Shown: positions 1 to 4,860 of the stretch, piece after piece
Numbering within the stretch: the first letter of the stretch is position 1
Layout of the letters: every line of letters begins with the position of its first letter
NCBI GenBank assembly: GCA_021803885.1
Contig: JAJZKY010000317.1
Span: 1-6,032, forward strand
Length of the DNA: 6,032 bases
DNA from: Planctomycetota bacterium
GTDB taxonomy: Bacteria; Planctomycetota; Phycisphaerae; WQYP01; JAJZKY01
Reading direction: 5' to 3'
Made by a program: the position numbers and the translations under genes
The notes under the pieces: generated by a model
What the model saw: the letters and a program-made list of their open reading frames with translations, nothing else
The model's database searches: none
Told to the model about the DNA's origin: nothing

Positions 1-110
1 GGAAGCCACGATGTGGGATTTCCCGGGCATCTGGGGCGGATTGCCAAGCTATTACAAGTTGTTCGAGCTAGATTTTATGACGTGGGCGGTGTGCACAAAG
101 GGAAAATGCG
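1..110 (+). repeat. Left arm of a perfect >=110-bp inverted repeat
   Basis: Bases 1-110 are the exact reverse complement of 1652-1761, with no mismatch when read base by base. The match stops at base 111 (G here, A in the other copy). The left end cannot be seen because the window begins inside the arm. It codes for the WDFPGIWGG...CTKGKC part of the RHS tail. Confidence 0.95.
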
Positions 111-628
111 GGCCGCAGTTATGGAGCGTTGCACTGGGGCCTTCGGACCCGTCCTTGGCAGGGGATGATCACCGTTTGGTTGGTTGGAGCGAAGCCTTGG
201 ATCGCTACTGTTGCGGCGGGCACCCATGTGTAGTTGAAAATACCGTAGACAGTCTTCCACTTTGGCGAGCTTCACCTGTAGATGGAGTTAGATTAATGAT
301 TAGCCGAATTGTGCTGACGCTGTCTAGACTGGCGTTCGGCACGACTGTCTGCTTTTGGATCGCGGCAGCCGCGCAACTCATTTTGCAGCGCCGGTATTCG
401 GTCGTGGGTATACGGTCGGGCTTTTCATCCATTTGGACGGTGTATTACTGGCTTCTGCTCCTTGCGCTGGCCGGCACGCTGGCGGCGACCGGCCTTAATA
501 TAATGGCGGGGAGAGGCAAAGCCGAAGCAAAGTTCGCTGCTGCGGCGCTCCGGTGGTTTTCTTTGGCGGTTTTAATGTTAGTAGGTGGAATATTGGTATA
601 CATGCCATTTTTTGGAAGTACGCGTTAA
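1..628 (+). CDS. C-terminal end of an RHS-family protein (5' truncated by window edge), in frame with a three-helix membrane segment
   Basis: The frame (first full codon at base 2) is open from the window edge to a TAA at 626-628. Its first ~36 residues (EATMWDFPGIWGG...CTKGKC) are identical to residues 198-233 of the minus-strand RHS tip gene ending at 1554, where the domain follows an RHS core motif. This is therefore very likely the tail of a large RHS protein lying to the left. After KGKC the two copies diverge; this one continues GPQLWSVALG and a Cys-containing stretch (CCGGHPC). The frame then runs without a stop into three hydrophobic segments from base 296 on. RHS proteins usually carry variable C-terminal effector domains, so a natural fusion to a membrane domain is possible. 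The well-placed internal start at 296 argues instead that a separate gene begins there and that the RHS stop was lost or is shifted. No function can be named for the tail. Confidence 0.6.
   Translation, partial: EATMWDFPGIWGGLPSYYKLFELDFMTWAVCTKGKCGPQLWSVALGPSDPSLAGDDHRLVGWSEALDRYCCGGHPCVVENTVDSLPLWRASPVDGVRLMISRIVLTLSRLAFGTTVCFWIAAAAQLILQRRYSVVGIRSGFSSIWTVYYWLLLLALAGTLAATGLNIMAGRGKAEAKFAAAALRWFSLAVLMLVGGILVYMPFFGSTR
296..628 (+). CDS. Small three-helix membrane protein (internal start; possible immunity-type partner of the RHS tail)
   Basis: An ATG at 296-298 is preceded by GGAG eight bases upstream, a good ribosome binding site, so this part may be translated as a separate 110-residue protein although it is in frame with the RHS tail before it. 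Hydrophobic segments lie at about residues 9-28 (ending AAAAQLILQ), 46-66 (YYWLLLLALAGTLAATGL) and 84-104 (WFSLAVLMLVGGILVYMPF). Basic residues sit in the loops (QRRY, GRGKAEAK). I recognise no family. Small membrane proteins directly after an RHS or other polymorphic-toxin tail are often immunity proteins; that role here is inference from position only. It shares its layout (helix, loop of about 20-30 residues, helix, short basic loop, helix) with the gene at 692-1138. Confidence 0.5.
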   Translation: MISRIVLTLSRLAFGTTVCFWIAAAAQLILQRRYSVVGIRSGFSSIWTVYYWLLLLALAGTLAATGLNIMAGRGKAEAKFAAAALRWFSLAVLMLVGGILVYMPFFGSTR

Positions 629-691
629 CGTCTAGTTCCGCCGTAGATACGGGCCCGCGCTTCAATTAGTGCCCGGTACGGGCAGGCGTAA

Positions 692-1138
692 ATGCCACCA
701 GCCGCGCCGCTGCCCGCAGATTACTGCCGAACAGCGTATGAGGTGAAAACGAAAGTGAGATCGAGACGCACCGTGAAAAGCAAAACAATGACAGAGATGA
801 TCGATGAGGGCTATTCAAATGTCGCCCGATCTGGAAGGTTCTCGGGCTGGCTCTCCGCAGTGTTGATGGTCGCAGGCATATTGTCATTGCCTATCTACAC
901 GGTCATTGCCGACGCATTGGCACCACGTCATATCTTCCCATTGCCGGCCGGCGGCTGGCCATTGCCCGGTATTCGCTGGTTCGTGGCGGCCGCTTCGTTG
1001 ATCGAAATCCTCGCGTTGGCGACGGGGATATATTCAAGGGGCACCCGTTCCGGTAGGGTTGGCCTGTACGGCGCCGCCTCCGCCTTGTTGTTTGGCGCAC
1101 TGTGGGTGTTGGCGGCTACACTCAGCGTTCCGTCTTAG
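692..1138 (+). CDS. Small three-helix membrane protein, function unknown
   Basis: A 148-residue frame ending in TAG, 63 bases after the previous gene and on the same strand. Numbered from the ATG at 692, membrane segments lie at about residues 51-76 (WLSAVLMVAGILSLPIYTVIADAL), 94-112 (IRWFVAAASLIEILALATGIY) and 123-146 (GLYGAASALLFGALWVLAATL). The loop between the first two is proline/glycine rich (FPLPAGGWPLPGIRW), and a basic loop SRGTRSGR separates the last two. The start is uncertain. ATG 692 has only a weak AGG five bases upstream; GTG 755 has GAGGTG nine bases upstream; ATG 788 gives the shortest form but lacks a clear ribosome site. The first 32 residues are polar and basic and may not be translated. 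No family is recognised. Its position beside an RHS tail and its resemblance in layout to the preceding membrane protein suggest a pair of related immunity-like or accessory proteins, unproven. Confidence 0.55.
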   Translation: MPPAAPLPADYCRTAYEVKTKVRSRRTVKSKTMTEMIDEGYSNVARSGRFSGWLSAVLMVAGILSLPIYTVIADALAPRHIFPLPAGGWPLPGIRWFVAAASLIEILALATGIYSRGTRSGRVGLYGAASALLFGALWVLAATLSVPS

Positions 1139-1222
1139 GGCGTGCGCGTATGGTGAGAGTGCGACGCGCAAAGGCAAAGGGCAAATCGAGAATGGAATGC
1201 CGACCCATCAGGATCAAGAAGG
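1139..1222. other. Intergenic spacer with a 7-bp-stem hairpin
   Basis: TGCGCGT (1143-1149) pairs perfectly with ACGCGCA (1164-1170) across a 14-base loop, five bases after the stop of the membrane protein. Neither strand has a T-run after it, so it is not a convincing intrinsic terminator. Nothing else is recognisable in this spacer. Confidence 0.3.
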
Positions 1223-1687
1223 GTGACGCGTAGTTATATGTTAACGGCGAACGAAAAATGTGGAGGCTCATGGTGCTCATTCAAGAGCAGGCGTTGTTCC
1301 CCATTTTCACGCTCACCAATAACGGCTGATACAAATCGGTATGTCACCAACATCGCCTTTACCTCCTACCCGCCAACGCAATTTACCTATCCTAACGGGC
1401 GGCAGGCCAACTGGGCGTACGATTCACTCTACCGCAGGCAATCCTGCGTCGATCCCGCAGTGCCCACCGTCACCATCGCAAGCTGGCAGTATTATGGCCC
1501 CGGCCGAGCTGCGGAAGTGTCACTGAATAACCAAGCCGTCATCCAAACCATGCTTAACAATGCCCGCACCAATTCGGCGGTGCAAAGCGGTGTGCCCAAC
1601 CCCGCCTGGGGTACCCAGGGCAGCGACCGGCTCGGCTACGACGGCGCGGGTCGCATTTTCCCTTTGTGCACACCGCCCACGTCATAA
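1223..1687 (+). pseudogene. Orphan internal fragment of an RHS/YD-repeat protein, broken at both ends
   Basis: Between about 1330 and 1657 this frame encodes clear YD-repeat sequence: QFTYPNGRQANWAYDSLYRR, SWQYYGPGRAAEVSLNN, IQTMLNNARTNSAVQSG and SDRLGYDGAGR. YDSLYRR and YDGAGR are classic YD/RHS motifs. These repeats normally form a shell-like barrel in proteins of well over a thousand residues; here only about 110 residues remain. The N-terminal part (1223 to about 1330) does not look like RHS, and the possible starts (GTG 1223, ATG 1238) have no well-spaced ribosome site. After GYDGAGR the reading frame crosses at 1651/1652 into the inverted repeat and picks up nine unrelated residues (FPLCTPPTS) before TAA. 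RHS proteins of this type would normally continue with more YD repeats, so this is a rearranged remnant or displaced cassette rather than a working gene. Confidence is high for the family, low for expression. Confidence 0.7.
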
Positions 1688-2351
1688 AATCTAGCTCGAA
1701 CAACTTGTAATAGCTTGGCAATCCGCCCCAGATGCCCGGGAAATCCCACATCGTGGCTTCCACAGGGCGTCCACCAGCCTCCCACGGCGTTTGGTGAGCG
1801 TAGAATGGCGGTGAATTCGAAGCGTGAAGATCCAAAGCCCAATTGCCGCCGTCGCTCTGCCAAGTACCATTTGCAAAGGTGACATGCGTCTCAATATAAA
1901 ACTGCACAAACTTGATTTCCTTGCACGGCGGGCACTTGTGATTTGCAAACGCCTTTTTATCGACGTTGAATTGCCCATTCATATTCGCAGTATATGGATG
2001 TCCTGTTTTTCCGGGCGCATCAAGAGTTGTCCCTGACCAGTTCCCTCGGCCGGCGGTGAATGCCGCGTACATCCCAGCCGCCGTTGTGGGTACCGGTGAC
2101 GCGCCGCTGGCGTCCGTTGCAGTAAGCACCCGTCCCCCCACGTAGTCATACAAATTCACTCCACCTTCATACCCGATCGGGTCGCGGGTAAGCCAGCGGC
2201 CGATAGCCACCTTGCGGCGATGGTTGCCGGTTGCCGGTGCTCGGTTGCGGGTGTTGCCGTGCTGGTGGCGGTTGCCTATACCTATGCCGTTATCGCCACC
2301 GCACTCTTCACCGGTGCATCCAGACAACAGGATAACATTGATCGCGACCAT
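1554..2351 (-). CDS. Orphan RHS tip: lipobox-like start, RHS-repeat-associated core motif and unknown C-terminal domain, with a chimeric tail
   Basis: The ATG at 2351 has GAGG seven bases upstream and an in-frame TGA four codons before it, so this is a genuine start rather than the cut end of a longer gene. Residues 1-12 (MVAINVILLSGC) end in a lipobox-like LSGC, though the signal would be very short and lacks basic residues. Residues 21-47 are low complexity (GNRHQHGNTRNRAPATGNHRR), encoded by a 7-bp repeat tract. Residues 50-83 are a textbook RHS-repeat-associated core (GRWLTRDPIGYEGGVNLYDY...DASG). Residues 84-233 are a C-terminal domain with CPPC (140-143), NWALDLHA, EATMWDFPG and CTKGKC. 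In RHS proteins this slot usually holds an effector; I cannot assign an activity. Residues 234-265 (DPRRRSRAG...) are read antisense through the YD fragment and are not native: the domain is joined to foreign sequence at 1651/1652. A functional product is therefore doubtful. Confidence 0.7.
   Translation of the reverse strand: MVAINVILLSGCTGEECGGDNGIGIGNRHQHGNTRNRAPATGNHRRKVAIGRWLTRDPIGYEGGVNLYDYVGGRVLTATDASGASPVPTTAAGMYAAFTAGRGNWSGTTLDAPGKTGHPYTANMNGQFNVDKKAFANHKCPPCKEIKFVQFYIETHVTFANGTWQSDGGNWALDLHASNSPPFYAHQTPWEAGGRPVEATMWDFPGIWGGLPSYYKLFELDFMTWAVCTKGKCDPRRRSRAGRCPGYPRRGWAHRFAPPNWCGHC
1652..1761 (-). repeat. Right arm of the perfect >=110-bp inverted repeat
   Basis: Exact reverse complement of bases 1-110. 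Its inner edge is the junction with the orphan YD-repeat fragment. Its outer edge is set only by the window start and may extend further into the RHS tip gene. The arms enclose 1541 bases (111-1651) holding both membrane-protein genes and the YD fragment. Confidence 0.95.
2222..2276. repeat. Imperfect heptanucleotide repeat tract (GGTTGCC)
   Basis: Four consecutive 7-mers lie at 2222-2249: GGTTGCC, GGTTGCC, GGTGCTC and GGTTGCG. A further GGTTGCC is at 2270-2276, with a related GTGTTGCC between. On the minus strand the tract codes for the HQHGNTRNRAPATGN linker between the lipobox-like start and the RHS core. A 7-bp unit is not a multiple of three, so loss or gain of one unit would shift the frame. 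Confidence 0.6.
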
Positions 2352-2413
2352 AACACGGCCTCAAAATTGAACCACTTGTGGAATCATACCGCGCGGGGCA
2401 GGTGGAATCTAAC

Positions 2414-2434
2414 GGCGGGCGAGACGCGCCCGCC
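2414..2434. repeat. Perfect 8-bp-stem GC hairpin
   Basis: GGCGGGCG (2414-2421) pairs with CGCCCGCC (2427-2434) around the loop AGACG. No T-run follows on either strand, so it looks more like a REP-type palindrome than an intrinsic terminator. It lies directly beside the tandem 10-bp motif. Confidence 0.6.
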
Positions 2435-2440
2435 CCCAAT

Positions 2441-2469
2441 TTCCTCTGCGTTCCCCTGCGTCCCCTGCG
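2441..2469. repeat. Short tandem motif resembling a dispersed environmental-genome repeat
   Basis: Three near-identical units: TTCCTCTGCG (2441-2450), TTCCCCTGCG (2451-2460) and TCCCCTGCG (2461-2469), followed by GTTAAAT. From memory, 'CTCTGCGT...CTCTGCGGTT' runs recur between genes in many planctomycete-like and other environmental genomes. That match is recalled, not checked. Confidence 0.5.
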
Positions 2470-2618
2470 GTTAAATCGGTTTCTCGCCCGGCGGTGACGG
2501 CGGCATAATGGGCGGGCCGCGGGTATCGGCAGAATAAATCCACCGGCTCGCATTTGCTCCGTCGATATGGCCGTGATATCGTTTGCCCAGAAACTGCATG
2601 GCCGAGGAGAAAGTTTTT

Positions 2619-3482
2619 ATGATTACCCGTCGAGCGTTTAACTACCAAGTTGCGGCCGCCGGCCTGGCGCTCGCCGCCGAAGTCCCGACAACCGATGCGG
2701 GATCACTGGCCGTGCGCCCGCCGCCCGGCTACCATCTGGTCTGGCACGATGAATTTTCGCGTGACGGCCGTCCTGACCCCCGCAATTGGAATTATGAGCA
2801 TGGCTTTGTCCGCAACCGCGAACTGCAGTGGTATCAACCGGAAAATGCGTTTTGCCGCGATGGCCGACTGATCATTGAAGCCCGCCGGCAGACGGTGCGC
2901 AATCCGAATTACCAACCGGGCAGCCCGCAATGGCAACTGAACCGCAAATATGCCTATTACACCTCAGCCGCCCTGACGACCCACGGAAAGCACTCGTGGA
3001 AATATGGCATATTCGCCATGCGCGGGCGAATTGACATCCGGCAGGGTCTTTGGCCTGCATGGTGGACACTGGGCGTCTCCAAGCCGTGGCCCGCCTGCGG
3101 CGAAATTGACATCATGGAATATTATGCGGGACACATTAACGCCAACGTGGCGTGGCAGGCCCCCAACGGGTCGGCGCACTGGAAAAGCAAGTTCACCGAG
3201 CTTTCAACGTTTCACGATCCGCGCTGGGCGCAGCAGTTTCATCTGTGGGTTATGCATTGGGAGCCGACCTATATTCGTCTGTATCTCGACGGCCATCTAT
3301 ACAACCATGTTGATCTGCACCATACGCAGGATGCCCACTATCATCATTACAATCCGTTCCACCATCCGGTGTATATGATTCTTAATCTTGCGGTGGGTTC
3401 GGCGGGCGGCAATCCGGCGCACACGCATTTTCCCGGATATTTTGAGGTGGATTATGTGCGGGTGTATCAACGCCGCCGATAG
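2619..3482 (+). CDS. Secreted glycoside hydrolase family 16 (endo-beta-glucanase/galactanase-like)
   Basis: A 287-residue protein, a normal length for a single-domain GH16 enzyme, which cuts beta-1,3/1,4-linked glucans or galactans inside the chain by a retaining mechanism. The catalytic signature GEIDIMEYY is complete: nucleophile Glu162, Asp164 and acid/base Glu167, in the ExDxxE spacing of the laminarinase/agarase-type branch. Other GH16 marks are WHDEFS (42-47), RNRELQWYQPENA (65-77), GRIDIRQGLWPAWWTLG (136-152), YLDG (222-225), LNLAVG (255-260) and the C-terminal strand VDYVRVYQ (277-284). The N-terminus MITRRAFNYQVAAAGLALAA has twin arginines followed by Phe and a hydrophobic run, so Tat export is likely. 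The start at 2619 is favoured over in-frame upstream starts because GAGGAG sits nine bases before it. The exact substrate is unclear; the neighbouring GH105 gene hints at a mixed or uronate-bearing polysaccharide. Confidence 0.93.
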   Translation: MITRRAFNYQVAAAGLALAAEVPTTDAGSLAVRPPPGYHLVWHDEFSRDGRPDPRNWNYEHGFVRNRELQWYQPENAFCRDGRLIIEARRQTVRNPNYQPGSPQWQLNRKYAYYTSAALTTHGKHSWKYGIFAMRGRIDIRQGLWPAWWTLGVSKPWPACGEIDIMEYYAGHINANVAWQAPNGSAHWKSKFTELSTFHDPRWAQQFHLWVMHWEPTYIRLYLDGHLYNHVDLHHTQDAHYHHYNPFHHPVYMILNLAVGSAGGNPAHTHFPGYFEVDYVRVYQRRR

Positions 3483-3493
3483 ACGCTCTCACG

Positions 3494-3515
3494 GTGGCAC
3501 CCTTATGGCTGCCAC
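3494..3515. terminator. Weak hairpin between convergent genes
   Basis: GTGGCA (3494-3499) pairs with TGCCAC (3510-3515), with an inner CC/GG pair after one mismatch. It lies in the 46-base gap between the GH16 stop and the end of the minus-strand prepilin-like gene, where a bidirectional terminator would be expected. There is no T-run, so it is only a candidate. Confidence 0.3.
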
Positions 3516-3528
3516 GCGGGGTCGCCGA

Positions 3529-4623
3529 CTACCATGCCCCGGTTGCGACATTTCGCACAGGAACCATGACGGTATCGTAGGGAGGGGTATTGGGCAGGTT
3601 GGTTGGGCATTTTACTCTGCGGCCTGTGCCCAATACCCGTCCGCCGCCCAGGCTTGGGTGATTCCGATGCGGTGAACCCCAGGTAAAAATATTATCGCCA
3701 TGCTGGCCATGGTAGGGATCCGCATCCCACGAGACGTGACCGTCGCCGTAGCCCACATTCTGACCCTGGCCGCCATGGTTGCCTGAGTTGAATTCCCACT
3801 TGTATTTGGGGTGATGGAGCGGCGCCGCCGGATTGCGGTATGCCTTGCGATTCTTGCCATGTTCATGGATATCCTTCGCCGGAGCCATATCACTCATCAC
3901 GGGCACATCGGCGTTAATGTAGTCCGTCCACCAGACGGCCGTCTTGTTTCCCTGCCATGGGAAGGCAATGGAGTAGCTTTCCCCTTGGCCGGGGCGGCCG
4001 AGCCTGGGAGCTTTACGGTTGCCTTCAAACAGAAGGCCGAAATTTGAGGGTTCAATCGTTATGTTTCCCCGTATGCCGACGTATTGGGCACTGGGTCGCG
4101 TTCCAAACGGGTCCGCGGGGCAGATAAAACTTTTCGGAGTTACATAATTCTGCAATACCAAAATCCACATGCACGCCAGCGGCGATCCCTGATGGACGGC
4201 GGGTTTTGGACGGATTCCGGGAAACATCAGCGGATGAGCCTTCTTTTGCCGCCGAGTGAGCGGTGCGGCGACATGGTGGTAAAGCGCCTTGATGACGTCC
4301 GCGGGGGAATTCTCGTCGCGCCGTGGATTGCCCGGCGAATTTTCGTACCGCCCATGGAAAGGGGGTGCCACCGTTGGGAAGCAGGCATTATTGCTCTGGG
4401 CATAAATAAACATGGTTTGATCGATTCCGCGGATGTTGGCACTGCAAAGTGCTTTATTATTCACCCGTCTCATCTGATTGGCCTGCGCCACGGTTATACA
4501 TCCGATCAGGATGGCGCAGAGAGCAACGACGATCATCTCGATGCGAGTGAATCCACGGCGGCAGGCCGACTTTACCGCAGCCGAACTGCCGATTCCAGTT
4601 ACTGAGTGTTTGTTCATCGGCAT
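3529..4623 (-). CDS. Prepilin-like protein with N-terminal type IV cleavage/methylation motif and H-X-DG C-terminal motif
   Basis: From the ATG at 4623 the protein has 364 residues. That start has GGAG seven bases upstream; the longer in-frame ATG at 4671 lacks a ribosome site. Residues 22-48 carry the prepilin motif RRG/FTRIEMIVVALCAILIGCI: cleavage after Gly, methylation of Phe, and Glu at +5, followed by one membrane helix. Arg replaces the usual Leu at +3. The C-terminal region holds NHGGQGQNVGYGDGHVSW, a variant of the H-X9-DG motif with ten residues between His and Asp-Gly. It ends in a DTVMVPV segment typical of this large planctomycete/verrucomicrobial family (DUF1559-like pseudopilins). 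Such proteins occur in many copies per genome and their role is unknown; pseudopilin or surface-fibre functions have been suggested. Lying downstream of GH105 on the same strand, it may belong to the same polysaccharide locus. Confidence 0.88.
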   Translation of the reverse strand: MPMNKHSVTGIGSSAAVKSACRRGFTRIEMIVVALCAILIGCITVAQANQMRRVNNKALCSANIRGIDQTMFIYAQSNNACFPTVAPPFHGRYENSPGNPRRDENSPADVIKALYHHVAAPLTRRQKKAHPLMFPGIRPKPAVHQGSPLACMWILVLQNYVTPKSFICPADPFGTRPSAQYVGIRGNITIEPSNFGLLFEGNRKAPRLGRPGQGESYSIAFPWQGNKTAVWWTDYINADVPVMSDMAPAKDIHEHGKNRKAYRNPAAPLHHPKYKWEFNSGNHGGQGQNVGYGDGHVSWDADPYHGQHGDNIFTWGSPHRNHPSLGGGRVLGTGRRVKCPTNLPNTPPYDTVMVPVRNVATGAW

Positions 4624-4700
4624 GATATGACTCCAGAACCATAATCCCCACACCGCCGACCGGAACGTCATGAAGTGATGTCGGCCTGAGCTTTAATAAG

Positions 4701-4729
4701 ACTTTATCATTGCGCCCCCGGGTTCGCAA
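4701..4729 (-). promoter_or_regulatory. Candidate sigma-70-like promoter for the prepilin-like gene
   Basis: On the minus strand TTGCGA (4729-4724) and TAAAGT (4706-4701) are separated by 17 bases. Each matches the consensus hexamer at four of six positions. It lies about 80 bases before the start at 4623, in an AT-rich patch of an otherwise GC-rich spacer. This suggests the gene has its own promoter instead of depending only on the upstream GH105 gene. Confidence 0.3.
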
Positions 4730-4811
4730 ACGTGCGCCGCCTGGCCACGCGGTCAGGGTTGGTGAAGCATTCACGCCGATGGACACCTGCCGCGGGAACG
4801 GCACTTTGCAA

Positions 4812-4839
4812 GAACGCCGCCACGGGGCGCCCGGCGTCC
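4812..4839 (-). terminator. Candidate hairpin terminator after the GH105 gene
   Basis: On the minus strand GGACGCCG (4839-4832) can pair with CGGCGTTC (4819-4812), with one G-T wobble and a 12-base loop. It starts about 22 bases after the GH105 stop and is followed by only two more T residues. If real, it would separate GH105 from the prepilin-like gene as transcription units. Confidence 0.35.
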
Positions 4840-4860
4840 ATGCGGCAAGGTGGTCGAACC

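Larger units (their letters stand above)
2352..2618. other. Intergenic region between divergent RHS tip gene and GH16 gene
   Basis: This stretch separates two divergently read genes and should hold both promoters, but no strong -35/-10 pair stands out. It carries the GC hairpin and the 10-bp tandem motif listed separately, and ribosome sites at each end: GAGG for the minus-strand gene at 2351, and GAGGAG nine bases before the GH16 ATG at 2619. Confidence 0.6.

Noticed and set aside
1143..1170. Hairpin as an intrinsic terminator of the membrane-protein gene
   Set aside because: No T-run on either strand and a 14-base loop; kept only as a hairpin note.
1258..1329. Possible 23-residue hydrophobic peptide (MWRLMVLIQEQALFPIFTLT...)
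   Set aside because: Overlaps the start of the YD fragment in another frame, lacks a ribosome site, and could be a frameshifted RHS remnant; too short to support.
2220..2474. + strand frame with hydrophobic valine/alanine-rich start
   Set aside because: The hydrophobicity comes from reading the GGTTGCC repeat tract antisense to the RHS tip gene; no ribosome site or family.
2554..2582. TTGCTC-17-TATCGT as a promoter for the GH16 gene
   Set aside because: Only weak agreement with consensus hexamers; other equally poor pairs could be found by chance.
4084..4605. + strand open frame of 173 codons
   Set aside because: Antisense to the prepilin-like gene, no ribosome site or domain seen.
4624..4671. 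Upstream extension of the prepilin-like protein to the ATG at 4671
   Set aside because: No ribosome site before 4671, whereas GGAG precedes the ATG at 4623; the shorter form also gives a more usual leader length before the RRG/F cleavage site.
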